Of a DNA stretch of 5,006 nucleotides, positions 1-5,006 are shown piece by piece. Under the pieces are notes generated by a model, which was given only the letters and a program-made list of their open reading frames with translations, searched no databases and was not told the origin of the DNA. The first letter of the stretch is position 1. Each line of letters begins with the position of its first letter. Where the stretch lies: contig CAJXQV010000116.1 in the NCBI GenBank assembly GCA_913058165.1, positions 1-5,006 of the forward strand. Reading direction: 5' to 3'. A program made the translations under genes and the position numbers. The DNA is from an uncultured Chromatiales bacterium (lineage in GTDB: Bacteria; Pseudomonadota; Gammaproteobacteria; Steroidobacterales; GCA-2729495).

Positions 1-732
1 CATTTGCATGCTCATAAAGATGCACGGATGCGTGGCGTCAACACCTGCAACACGCTAAAGGCAGTATTGCGACGAATCATGACGGGTTCACGCAGGCCCG
101 ATGCCGTTGTTGCTACCGGCGACCTGGTGCAGGATGAAACCCGAGGTGGCTATCTCCGATTTGCCAAGATGCTAAAACCGCTGGGCGTCCCGGTTTATTG
201 CCTGCCCGGCAACCATGATTCGCCGGATATCATGCGGGAGCAGTTAAACACGGCTCCGTTTCAATTCTGCGGAACCGCTTCGATAGGCAACTGGCAATTA
301 CTAATGCTCAACAGCCATGCAGAAAACGATAATGGCGGTCAGTTCAGTGCAGACCAACTTGCAGCGATCGACAACGATCTCGCTGCTTGTCGAGATAAAC
401 ATACCATCGTATTTCTGCATCATCACCCGATTCCAATGGGCAGTCGCTGGCTAGATGGCGTGGGTCTAAGGCAGAACCGAGAGTTTATGGAGATAGTCTC
501 CAGTCATGCGCATGTCCGGGCTGTAGTCTGGGGACATGTGCATCAGGCATCGGACCATCTGCACGATGATATCCGGATGATAAGCACCCCATCGACCTGC
601 TCGCAGTTCTTACCGAACAGCGATGACTTTACTATGGATACCCGACCACCGGCTTATCGCTGGTTGCAGCTGTATCCGGACGGCAGCATCGATACCGATA
701 TAGTATGGCTGGAAAGCTCCGGGCAGCTCTAA
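1..732 (+). CDS. cpdA: 3',5'-cyclic-AMP phosphodiesterase CpdA (5'-truncated by window start)
   Basis: A class III cyclic nucleotide phosphodiesterase of the calcineurin-like metallophosphoesterase fold, which in the cytoplasm hydrolyses cAMP to AMP and so damps CRP signalling. Counting the first codon (His) as residue 1, the metal-site motifs are all present: GD at 40-41, GNHD at 70-73, HHHP at 140-143 and GHVH at 178-181. The C-terminal stretch STPSTCSQF...NSDDFTMDTRPPAYRW is characteristic of CpdA rather than of generic phosphoesterases. Aligned from memory to E. coli CpdA, the first codon is the histidine of the DxH motif (HLxAxK...GVNT), so about 23 N-terminal residues, including the DxH aspartate, lie outside the window. 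The frame is open from base 1 to the TAA at 730-732 and 243 residues are visible, giving about 266 in full, near the usual length. An internal TTG or ATG near the left edge would not be a real start. The TraB/GumN gene follows after 22 bp. Confidence 0.93.
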   Translation, partial: HLHAHKDARMRGVNTCNTLKAVLRRIMTGSRRPDAVVATGDLVQDETRGGYLRFAKMLKPLGVPVYCLPGNHDSPDIMREQLNTAPFQFCGTASIGNWQLLMLNSHAENDNGGQFSADQLAAIDNDLAACRDKHTIVFLHHHPIPMGSRWLDGVGLRQNREFMEIVSSHAHVRAVVWGHVHQASDHLHDDIRMISTPSTCSQFLPNSDDFTMDTRPPAYRWLQLYPDGSIDTDIVWLESSGQL

Positions 733-754
733 CCCCGCCAAAACGGAACCCACT

Positions 755-1633
755 GTGAATAAATGCCTGTGCCTGATACTGCTTAGCTTCTCGCTGACAA
801 CGCCTCCTGCAAATGCTGCGGATGTGCCGGTTTGGGAGCTCGAAGGAACCCATAACCGATTTCTGTTACTGGGCTCAATACACTTCCTCCGCGCCAGCGA
901 CTATCCGCTGCCCGCGGCAATTGATGAGGCCTATGCAGCCGCAGACGCACTGCTTATGGAGCTCGACATGGACAGCATGGATATGCTGAATTCCATGACG
1001 GTTATCGAGTCTTTGAGCAAAGACTCTCAGGGCCGAAGACTCAGTGAACAAATTGGCGCTGCCCGCTATCAACAGGTCGTAACCAGGGCGGAGACGTTAA
1101 GCATAAACACGCTGCTACTGGATGACAAAGAAGCCTGGTATGCCGCAATAGTGGTGAGTCAGATCCGACTCATGCGAATGGGCTTTGACCCGTCCTGGGG
1201 TATCGAGACACGTTTTACTGCAATGGCTATGGCGGATGGCAAACCCATTGATGGTCTCGAAACATTAGCAGACCAGCTCGGTGTACTGGACCGCATGTCC
1301 ATAGATACTCAGGCAGAGTTCTTACTTGAGTCACTGAACGACCAAGCCACTGCAGAAGCCGAAATGCAAAGCATGGTTACCGCTTGGAAATCCGGCGACA
1401 GCGAAGCGCTCGAACAAACGATGCTTGAGGGGATGGGTGACATTCCCGAGCTATACAGTGAGCTCATAGTTAACCGCAACATTAACTGGGCAAATCAAAT
1501 TGAGAGGCTCGACAAAAGCACCAGAGACAAGACCTACCTGGTCATCGTCGGCGGCATGCACTTGGTCGGGCCTGACAGCGTACAGCAACAACTAAAATCC
1601 AAAGGCATCAGTTATCGCCAGCTAGTGGACTAA
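755..1633 (+). CDS. TraB/GumN family protein, secreted
   Basis: A 292-residue TraB/GumN-family protein, distantly related to the Tiki metalloproteases; its bacterial role and substrate are not established. A signal peptide is visible: Lys3, a hydrophobic stretch at about 5-16, and an ANA-A cleavage-like site near residues 19-22, so a periplasmic or exported location is likely. Family hallmarks are the N-terminal GSIH at 40-43 (GxxH type), a conserved-type Glu at 69 in MELD, GLET at 167-170, and the C-terminal GGMH at 266-269. The two GxxH motifs with the acidic residue are the proposed metal site. At 149-154 it reads GIETRF where many relatives have Asp after GI/GV. The GTG start at 755 directly precedes the signal peptide and has only a weak GGA at 745-747 as ribosome-binding site. 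It probably shares a transcript with cpdA. No catalytic activity should be assumed. Confidence 0.88.
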   Translation: MNKCLCLILLSFSLTTPPANAADVPVWELEGTHNRFLLLGSIHFLRASDYPLPAAIDEAYAAADALLMELDMDSMDMLNSMTVIESLSKDSQGRRLSEQIGAARYQQVVTRAETLSINTLLLDDKEAWYAAIVVSQIRLMRMGFDPSWGIETRFTAMAMADGKPIDGLETLADQLGVLDRMSIDTQAEFLLESLNDQATAEAEMQSMVTAWKSGDSEALEQTMLEGMGDIPELYSELIVNRNINWANQIERLDKSTRDKTYLVIVGGMHLVGPDSVQQQLKSKGISYRQLVD

Positions 1634-1647
1634 AAAGCTCGCCTGAT

Positions 1648-1812
1648 TCAGACTTCTGACATATCGAAATCTTCCTTGCCGGCTCCGCAATCCGGGCAAC
1701 GCCAGGATAAAGGCACATCGGCCCAAAGCGTACCAGGAGCCAGACCATGGTCCGGGTCGCCCTGTTCTTCACTGTAGACATAGCCACAAATAAGGCACAT
1801 CCAAGTTTTCAT
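1648..1812 (-). CDS. rubA: Rubredoxin
   Basis: A 54-residue rubredoxin, a small cytoplasmic electron carrier with one iron atom held by four cysteines. The ligands are visible as CLICG (Cys6, Cys9) and CPDCG (Cys39, Cys42). Typical core residues are Y11, Y13, the GDPDHGLAPGT loop at 18-28, W30, W37 and KEDF at 46-49. No residue is inserted just after the second CxxCG motif; from memory this resembles the alkane-hydroxylase-competent AlkG2 type, but no AlkB or rubredoxin reductase gene is in the window, so the partner is unknown. The ATG at 1812 is chosen because a GGAG lies 6 nt upstream and the product then has the standard length. The reading frame stays open for another 47 codons upstream, but those overlap the LON-domain gene. 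It lies 40 bp after that gene with no terminator between, so it is probably co-transcribed. Its stop lies 14 bp from the stop of the convergent TraB/GumN gene. Confidence 0.95.
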   Translation of the reverse strand: MKTWMCLICGYVYSEEQGDPDHGLAPGTLWADVPLSWRCPDCGAGKEDFDMSEV

Positions 1813-1818
1813 ATTCAA

Positions 1819-1822
1819 CTCC
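1819..1822 (-). promoter_or_regulatory. Ribosome-binding site that fixes the rubredoxin start
   Basis: GGAG on the minus strand, 6 nt before the ATG at 1812. It supports the short 54-residue rubredoxin over the 101-residue open frame that begins inside the LON-domain gene. Confidence 0.75.
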
Positions 1823-1852
1823 ATTTTTTTATCCGGCGTTTTACAGGTGCCT

Positions 1853-2467
1853 CTACTGCGAGGTTTCTTGTCGAAGAGATCGCAGCAATGGCTGCAAAAA
1901 ATCAAGTCTGCGCAGCGGTTCTGACATTTCCAGACAATACTGCTTTTCGTCAAGACTTATTGGCAGTATTTCGGCAAAGCGATAGCCGACCCACGATGCA
2001 TCGTCATAACGCACATCAAACTCGTTATACAGGATTCCTAAATCACTAATAATAACTTCCAGCAATTTAGCCATCGCGGCGTACTCGGCAGGCAAAGCCA
2101 CTCCGGTTTCTGCCGGCAATAAATCGATATCGCCGATATACAGGCCATCGGGCTCACGATGATGCGAACGAACAATTAATCGCGAACCACCACGCGCAGT
2201 TACACCAAGAATGCCGTCGCTGCCCTGATACCAATCAGTAATAGTTGCCAGCGTGCCAATATGATTCACTGAGAGGATGTCGCTGCCGACATCGCCATGC
2301 GGGCTTTCCACATCCGGTGAAGTTAACACCACGCCGAACTGTGCATTGCCTTTCATACAGCGGGCAATCATATCCAGATAACGTGGCTCAAAAATCCGCA
2401 GCGGCAGAGGCCCATCCGGAAACAGGACGGTACGCAAAGGAAACAATGGTATAGAAAGATCACTCAC
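1853..2467 (-). CDS. LON peptidase substrate-binding domain protein (stand-alone)
   Basis: A 204-residue protein made only of the N-terminal substrate-binding domain of Lon proteases (LON_substr_bdg / PF02190 type). It has no AAA+ or Ser-Lys protease domain. The diagnostic N-terminal pattern is clear: IPLFPLRTVLFP at 6-17 and FEPRYLDMI at 26-34, then FGVV, GTLATITDW and a helical C-terminus ending RRLDFLQPLL. Such single-domain proteins are common in Gammaproteobacteria and lack a firmly assigned function; binding of unfolded or specific protein segments is inferred from Lon. The start chosen is GTG at 2467, because AGGTG lies 6 nt upstream and translation then begins SDLSIPLFPL as in relatives. 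A GTG three codons earlier, at 2476, directly follows an in-frame TAG and would add three residues. The rubredoxin gene follows after 40 bp. A candidate promoter lies in the gap after mpl. Confidence 0.88.
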   Translation of the reverse strand: MSDLSIPLFPLRTVLFPDGPLPLRIFEPRYLDMIARCMKGNAQFGVVLTSPDVESPHGDVGSDILSVNHIGTLATITDWYQGSDGILGVTARGGSRLIVRSHHREPDGLYIGDIDLLPAETGVALPAEYAAMAKLLEVIISDLGILYNEFDVRYDDASWVGYRFAEILPISLDEKQYCLEMSEPLRRLDFLQPLLRSLRQETSQ

Positions 2468-2473
2468 CCACAG

Positions 2474-2478
2474 CACCT
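2474..2478 (-). promoter_or_regulatory. Ribosome-binding site supporting the LON-domain GTG start at 2467
   Basis: AGGTG on the minus strand with a 6-nt gap to GTG 2467-2465. It overlaps the alternative GTG start at 2476-2474, so the two starts compete, and the shorter protein is preferred. Confidence 0.5.
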
Positions 2479-2498
2479 ACACAGAACAGCATTTATCA

Positions 2499-2510
2499 GC
2501 GCAACTGCGC
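2499..2510. repeat. Short inverted repeat in the leader of the LON-domain gene
   Basis: GCGCA-AC-TGCGC, a perfect 5-bp inverted repeat around 2 bp, about 30 bp before the LON-domain start and downstream of its candidate promoter. No T-run follows on either strand, so it does not look like an intrinsic terminator. It could be a small RNA hairpin, a protein site or chance. Confidence 0.3.
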
Positions 2511-2553
2511 CCTAACCGATACCCTTGCACACCAAACAACAGCTTATGCAGCC

Positions 2554-2582
2554 ACTATGATACGGCAACACGATAGCGTCAA
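2554..2582 (-). promoter_or_regulatory. Candidate sigma70-type promoter for the LON-domain / rubredoxin unit
   Basis: On the minus strand TTGACG (2582-2577, 5 of 6 consensus) is followed after exactly 17 nt by CATAGT (2559-2554, 4 of 6). Transcription would start near 2547, giving a leader of about 80 nt. It sits in the only sizeable gap (2468-2609, 142 bp) between mpl and the LON-domain gene. That gap shows no intrinsic terminator after mpl, so read-through from mpl may also contribute. The rest of the gap holds only the short inverted repeat and the ribosome-binding site. Confidence 0.45.
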
Positions 2583-2609
2583 ACTCTGCCTTGAAACGAG
2601 ACCGGAACC

Positions 2610-3971
2610 CTACGCAGCAAATGCCGTAGATAGCGCCGCCCGAAACTTTCCGTAGATTCCATCAAAACTGCCATTGCTCATAATAACTATTGCATCGCCG
2701 GGTTTTGCAGCCGCTACCACCGAAGCCACAATTGCATCGACTGATAGCATAACTTCAACGCTAAGGTCCGCATCCAGAACATCGGACAACGCCCATGACA
2801 TGCCATCCGGCTGCATGACCCAGCATTTATCTGCAGGCGCAATAGCTGCCGATAGCTGATCGGCATGAGCGCCCATTTTCATGGTATTCGAGCGCGGTTC
2901 CAAAACGGCCAGCACCCGCCCGGCGTTAAACTGTTTCATACCCTCAAGACTGCGCTGAATGGCGGTAGGGTGATGAGCGAAGTCATCGTACAAACGCACA
3001 CCACCAAAATCGCCCAATAATTCCATGCGGCGTTTCACACCCCGAAATGTTGCCAGGCCATCAAGCGATGCCTGAAAACCCACACCAGCGGACATTACGG
3101 CCAACAGCGCGGCAAGTGCATTCTCAATATTAAACTCAGCAGGATGAGGCCAGTAACACTCACCCCGCAGCTCACCGTCGCAATAAAATGCAAGCTGATC
3201 TGGGGCACTGCGTTCTGCCGACCAACCGGCAGCGCTGCGTCCGGCAATAAACCGCGTAACGGGTGTCCAACAACCCATTTCAAGAAGTTGATCGGTATAG
3301 GCATCATCCGCAAGTGCAATGCAATTGCCATTAGCTGGCAGCATTCGCAAAAGCTGATGGAACTGCCACAAAATTGCATCGATATCTTTATAAATATCGG
3401 CGTGATCGAACTCAATGTTATTCACGATCAGCGTGTTTGGACGGTAGTTAAGAAACTTGGCCTGCTTATTAAAAAAAGCAGTGTCATACTCGTCCGCCTC
3501 GATAACAAAGAATGGGTCAGAGCCCAGCCGCGCTGAAACATCAAAATTAGCCGGCACCCCGCCCACCAGGTAACCCGGGTTAAAGCCTGCGTGTTCGAGA
3601 ATCCAACTCACCATGCTTGTGGTTGTGGTTTTACCGTGGGTTCCCGACACCGCAATAACATGACGATCTTTTAGAATGCAGTCATACAACCACTGTGGAC
3701 CCGAACAAAACGGCAACTTACGGCTCAGTATTTCTTCAATAATCGGCATACCCCGACTCATGACATTGCCAATAACAATGAGGTCAGGCTTAAGGTCTAA
3801 CTGTTCCACACCGAAACCCTCAATAATATCGATATCGAGCGCGCGCAACTGATCGCTCATCGGCGGATAAACTTTCTGGTCAGACCCAGTAACGCGAAAG
3901 CCCGCCTGCCGTGCGATAGCAGCGATTCCGCCCATAAATGTACCGCAAATACCCAATATGTGAATGTGCAT
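2610..3971 (-). CDS. mpl: UDP-N-acetylmuramate:L-alanyl-gamma-D-glutamyl-meso-diaminopimelate ligase Mpl
   Basis: Mpl is a cytoplasmic Mur-ligase paralogue that uses ATP to join recycled murein tripeptide (L-Ala-gamma-D-Glu-meso-DAP) to UDP-MurNAc, returning it to peptidoglycan synthesis. The protein has 453 residues, close to the E. coli length. Domain signs in order: an N-terminal Rossmann-like UDP-MurNAc domain starting MHIHILGICGTFMGG; the ATP P-loop GTHGKTTTT at 110-118; EADEYDTAFF at 158-167; NNIEFDHADI at 184-193; FRGVKRRMELLG at 309-320; and YDDFAHHPTAI at 328-338. EADEYD and FDHAD distinguish Mpl from MurC. Where I recall FFDKRSKF in relatives it reads FFNKQAKF, with Asn168 in place of Asp. 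The start ATG at 3971 is preceded by AGG at 3983-3981, which overlaps the stop of the upstream membrane-protein gene (gap 10 bp), so the two are probably co-transcribed and translationally linked. No terminator is seen after its TAG. Confidence 0.96.
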   Translation of the reverse strand: MHIHILGICGTFMGGIAAIARQAGFRVTGSDQKVYPPMSDQLRALDIDIIEGFGVEQLDLKPDLIVIGNVMSRGMPIIEEILSRKLPFCSGPQWLYDCILKDRHVIAVSGTHGKTTTTSMVSWILEHAGFNPGYLVGGVPANFDVSARLGSDPFFVIEADEYDTAFFNKQAKFLNYRPNTLIVNNIEFDHADIYKDIDAILWQFHQLLRMLPANGNCIALADDAYTDQLLEMGCWTPVTRFIAGRSAAGWSAERSAPDQLAFYCDGELRGECYWPHPAEFNIENALAALLAVMSAGVGFQASLDGLATFRGVKRRMELLGDFGGVRLYDDFAHHPTAIQRSLEGMKQFNAGRVLAVLEPRSNTMKMGAHADQLSAAIAPADKCWVMQPDGMSWALSDVLDADLSVEVMLSVDAIVASVVAAAKPGDAIVIMSNGSFDGIYGKFRAALSTAFAA

Positions 3972-3981
3972 AAGTTAGTGC

Positions 3982-4491
3982 CTATTTGGGTATAGCTTCG
4001 AGCAGCTCAAAGTTAATGAAAAAGTACAATAAGGCGATGGCAACGCCCTCGGCCAACGAACGTGATATCGCCCGACTAAAGATATGTGCATTCACAATAA
4101 CCGACCAGATTAAAATAGCTATCAACGCCATAAAAGGCAGAATTAAAAGCTCGCTACCTTCCGGCACGCTGACATAGAAGTAGGTGATCGGCAGCGCCAC
4201 CAGCGTTACAATACTGCCAGTACCAAAAAATGCAGTGAGGGTTTGCAGGTAACGCGACAGATTGCCGGTAATCCGCAACAGCACCCACACAAAAGCACTG
4301 ATTATTGCTGCATCAGCCACAATACTCAGACCTGTAGCCGCAGAGATGCCCCCCTGCCGCCACAACAGAGGCACCTGCAAAACCGCATAAATAACAACGG
4401 TTATCTGCAGCAACATAGTTGAGATAGGAATATCTTCGGGCCCTAACTTACGACGGGCGATCAGCCAGAACAGTTCCAGCAGCTTAAGCAT
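3982..4491 (-). CDS. Five-helix integral membrane protein of unknown function, upstream of mpl
   Basis: I do not recognise this 169-residue protein with certainty. After an amphipathic, basic N-terminus (MLKLLELFWLIARRKLGPEDIP), hydrophobic segments lie at about 25-44, 51-74, 83-107, 114-138 and 147-164, consistent with five inner-membrane helices. There is no signal peptide and no obvious catalytic motif or cysteine pair. The size and the NAHIFSRAISRSLAEG stretch before the last helix recall small Yip1-like bacterial membrane proteins, but this is a weak impression. The ATG at 4491 has AGAGG at 4505-4501, 9 nt upstream. Its TAG lies 10 bp before mpl and contributes to the mpl ribosome-binding site, so the pair is very likely an operon. 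A link to peptidoglycan recycling or the envelope is inferred only from that position. Confidence 0.82.
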   Translation of the reverse strand: MLKLLELFWLIARRKLGPEDIPISTMLLQITVVIYAVLQVPLLWRQGGISAATGLSIVADAAIISAFVWVLLRITGNLSRYLQTLTAFFGTGSIVTLVALPITYFYVSVPEGSELLILPFMALIAILIWSVIVNAHIFSRAISRSLAEGVAIALLYFFINFELLEAIPK

Positions 4492-4629
4492 GTATCTCAG
4501 CCTCTAATGGCAATGGCAGATAAAATTCACGCGAGAACCCATTAAAAGATAAATCGCATGCAACATCAGAATGCTCAACTATAACCAAGAATCAGCATTT
4601 CAGGAGATATTCCTCTACACTAAAAAACT
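4492..4629. other. Divergent intergenic region between the mpl operon and rnd
   Basis: A 138-bp AT-rich gap between divergently read genes, which must carry promoters for both sides. Toward rnd, TATAAC at 4580-4585 matches 5 of 6 bases of a -10 box but has no good -35 at 16-18 bp; TTCACG (4526-4531) with GATAAA (4548-4553), 16 bp apart, is a weaker alternative. A purine-rich AGGAGA at 4602-4607 resembles a ribosome-binding site but is 22 nt from the rnd ATG. No operator with a recognisable identity and no RNA gene was seen. Confidence 0.5.
4541..4569 (-). promoter_or_regulatory. Weak candidate promoter for the membrane protein / mpl operon
   Basis: On the minus strand CTGATG (4569-4564, 3 of 6, keeping the TGA core) is 17 nt from TTTAAT (4546-4541, 5 of 6). 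The transcript would start near 4534, about 43 nt before the ATG. Matches this good occur by chance in AT-rich DNA, so this is tentative. Confidence 0.28.
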
Positions 4630-4971
4630 ATGCCAAGCATTCAATACAGTCTTGTAGATACTCCAGCCGCGCTTGTCGATGCCTGTGACCAACTTCAAAC
4701 TCAAAGCTCACTGTTCGCCGATACCGAGTTCATGCGGGTGAGAACCTACACGCCGCAACTTGCACTGTTGCAATTTGCAGCGAAAGACAGCGTTTTATGT
4801 ATTGACCCTGCCGCCGGGCTGGATTTGAGCCCGCTATGGGCAATCGTGATGGATCCGCAGCGCCTCAAGATACTGCATTCCGGCAAACAGGACTACGAGG
4901 CCTTCTACTTTACGCTCGGTGACACCCCGAAAAACCTATTTGATACTCAAGTTGCAGCAGCGCTTTGTGGG
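4630..4971 (+). CDS. rnd: Ribonuclease D, N-terminal part (3'-truncated at contig end)
   Basis: The first 114 residues of RNase D, a cytoplasmic 3'-to-5' exoribonuclease of the DEDD family that trims tRNA and other stable-RNA 3' ends using two metal ions. Visible motifs are DTEF at 31-34 (Exo I, with the first two acidic ligands Asp31 and Glu33) followed by MRVRTYTPQLALLQF, then KILHSGKQDYEAF, then LFDTQVAAALCG at 103-114. The middle stretch carries the Exo II-region aspartate (QD at about 87-88). The remaining catalytic residues and the HRDC region are missing because the contig ends. The ATG at 4630 is the first start after an in-frame TAA at 4621-4623, and its product begins like known RNase D proteins. 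No Shine-Dalgarno sequence lies at normal distance; an A6 run (4622-4627) precedes it. From 4972 the frame continues into adapter sequence, so residues after Gly114 are artificial. Confidence 0.93.
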
Positions 4972-5006
4972 CTGTCTCTTATACACATCTCCGAGCCCAC
5001 GAGACA
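4972..5006 (+). other. Illumina Nextera (Tn5) adapter, not genomic DNA
   Basis: The 19-bp Tn5 mosaic end (CTGTCTCTTATACACATCT, 4972-4990) is followed directly by CCGAGCCCACGAGAC (4991-5005). Together these are the full 34-nt Nextera read-2 adapter as read through from an insert. The final A at 5006 is probably the first base of the i7 index. The translation in the rnd frame is LSLIHISEPTR, a peptide known as an adapter artefact in predicted proteins. This stretch should be trimmed before annotation. Confidence 0.97.

Noticed and set aside
1648..1660. TCAGA-CT-TCTGA inverted repeat at the end of the rubredoxin gene, considered as a terminator.
   Set aside because: The stem is 5 bp and AT-rich, the loop is only 2 nt, and no T-run follows on either strand.
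1813..1953. Upstream open extension of the rubredoxin frame carrying several cysteines (KCQNRC, CSHCC), which could read as a second metal-binding domain.
   Set aside because: It overlaps the 3' end of the LON-domain gene in another frame. The rubredoxin has its own GGAG ribosome-binding site and standard length from ATG 1812. The cysteines are most simply a by-product of the overlapping frame.
1747..2049. Plus-strand 100-codon open frame covering parts of the rubredoxin and LON-domain genes.
   Set aside because: It is antisense to two well-supported genes and has no recognisable motif or ribosome-binding site.
3144..3536. Plus-strand 130-codon open frame across the mpl gene.
   Set aside because: It lies wholly inside mpl, which has clear family motifs over this region. 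The antisense translation resembles no family and has no supported start.
4972..4990. Tn5/IS50 mosaic end, considered as the edge of a natural insertion sequence.
   Set aside because: It is the engineered 19-bp mosaic end, followed immediately by the Nextera adapter tail and not by IS50 sequence. There is no transposase gene or target duplication.
1..5006. Search for a novel defence, mobile or biosynthetic system.
   Set aside because: All genes fall into housekeeping or widely spread families in a normal operon layout. No repeats, integrase, toxin-antitoxin pair, array or unusual gene cluster was seen.

Overview
This looks like an ordinary housekeeping stretch of a gammaproteobacterial chromosome. 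The genes point that way: a CpdA-type cAMP phosphodiesterase, Mpl (peptidoglycan recycling), ribonuclease D and a stand-alone LON-domain protein, with roughly even GC by eye. Genus and habitat cannot be fixed from the sequence. The window ends in a sequencing adapter and begins inside a gene, so it is probably a whole short-read contig, perhaps from a metagenome (inference).

Layout. 1-732 (+): cpdA, cut at its 5' end. 755-1633 (+): a secreted TraB/GumN-family protein, 22 bp after cpdA and probably in the same transcript. This block meets an oppositely oriented block tail to tail, with only 14 bp between the stop codons. On the minus strand, read right to left: a five-helix membrane protein of unknown function (4491-3982), mpl (3971-2610, 10 bp later), a 142-bp gap with a fair sigma70-type promoter, a LON substrate-binding-domain protein (2467-1853), and a 54-residue rubredoxin (1812-1648). 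After a 138-bp divergent intergenic region, rnd (RNase D) starts at 4630 on the plus strand. Its genuine sequence stops at 4971.

Bases 4972-5005 match the Illumina Nextera (Tn5 tagmentation) read-2 adapter. They are not genomic, and they add a false tail (LSLIHISEPTR) to the rnd reading frame.

How the genes relate. Mpl reattaches recovered L-Ala-gamma-D-Glu-meso-DAP tripeptide to UDP-MurNAc, and its membrane-protein neighbour is probably co-transcribed with it. The LON-domain and rubredoxin genes form a second unit, but no shared function is evident. I found no mobile element, CRISPR array, RNA gene, toxin-antitoxin or defence locus, and no new multi-gene system. The main points for a second look are the terminal adapter, the unknown mpl neighbour, the LON/rubredoxin pair and the rnd leader, which lacks a properly placed ribosome-binding site.
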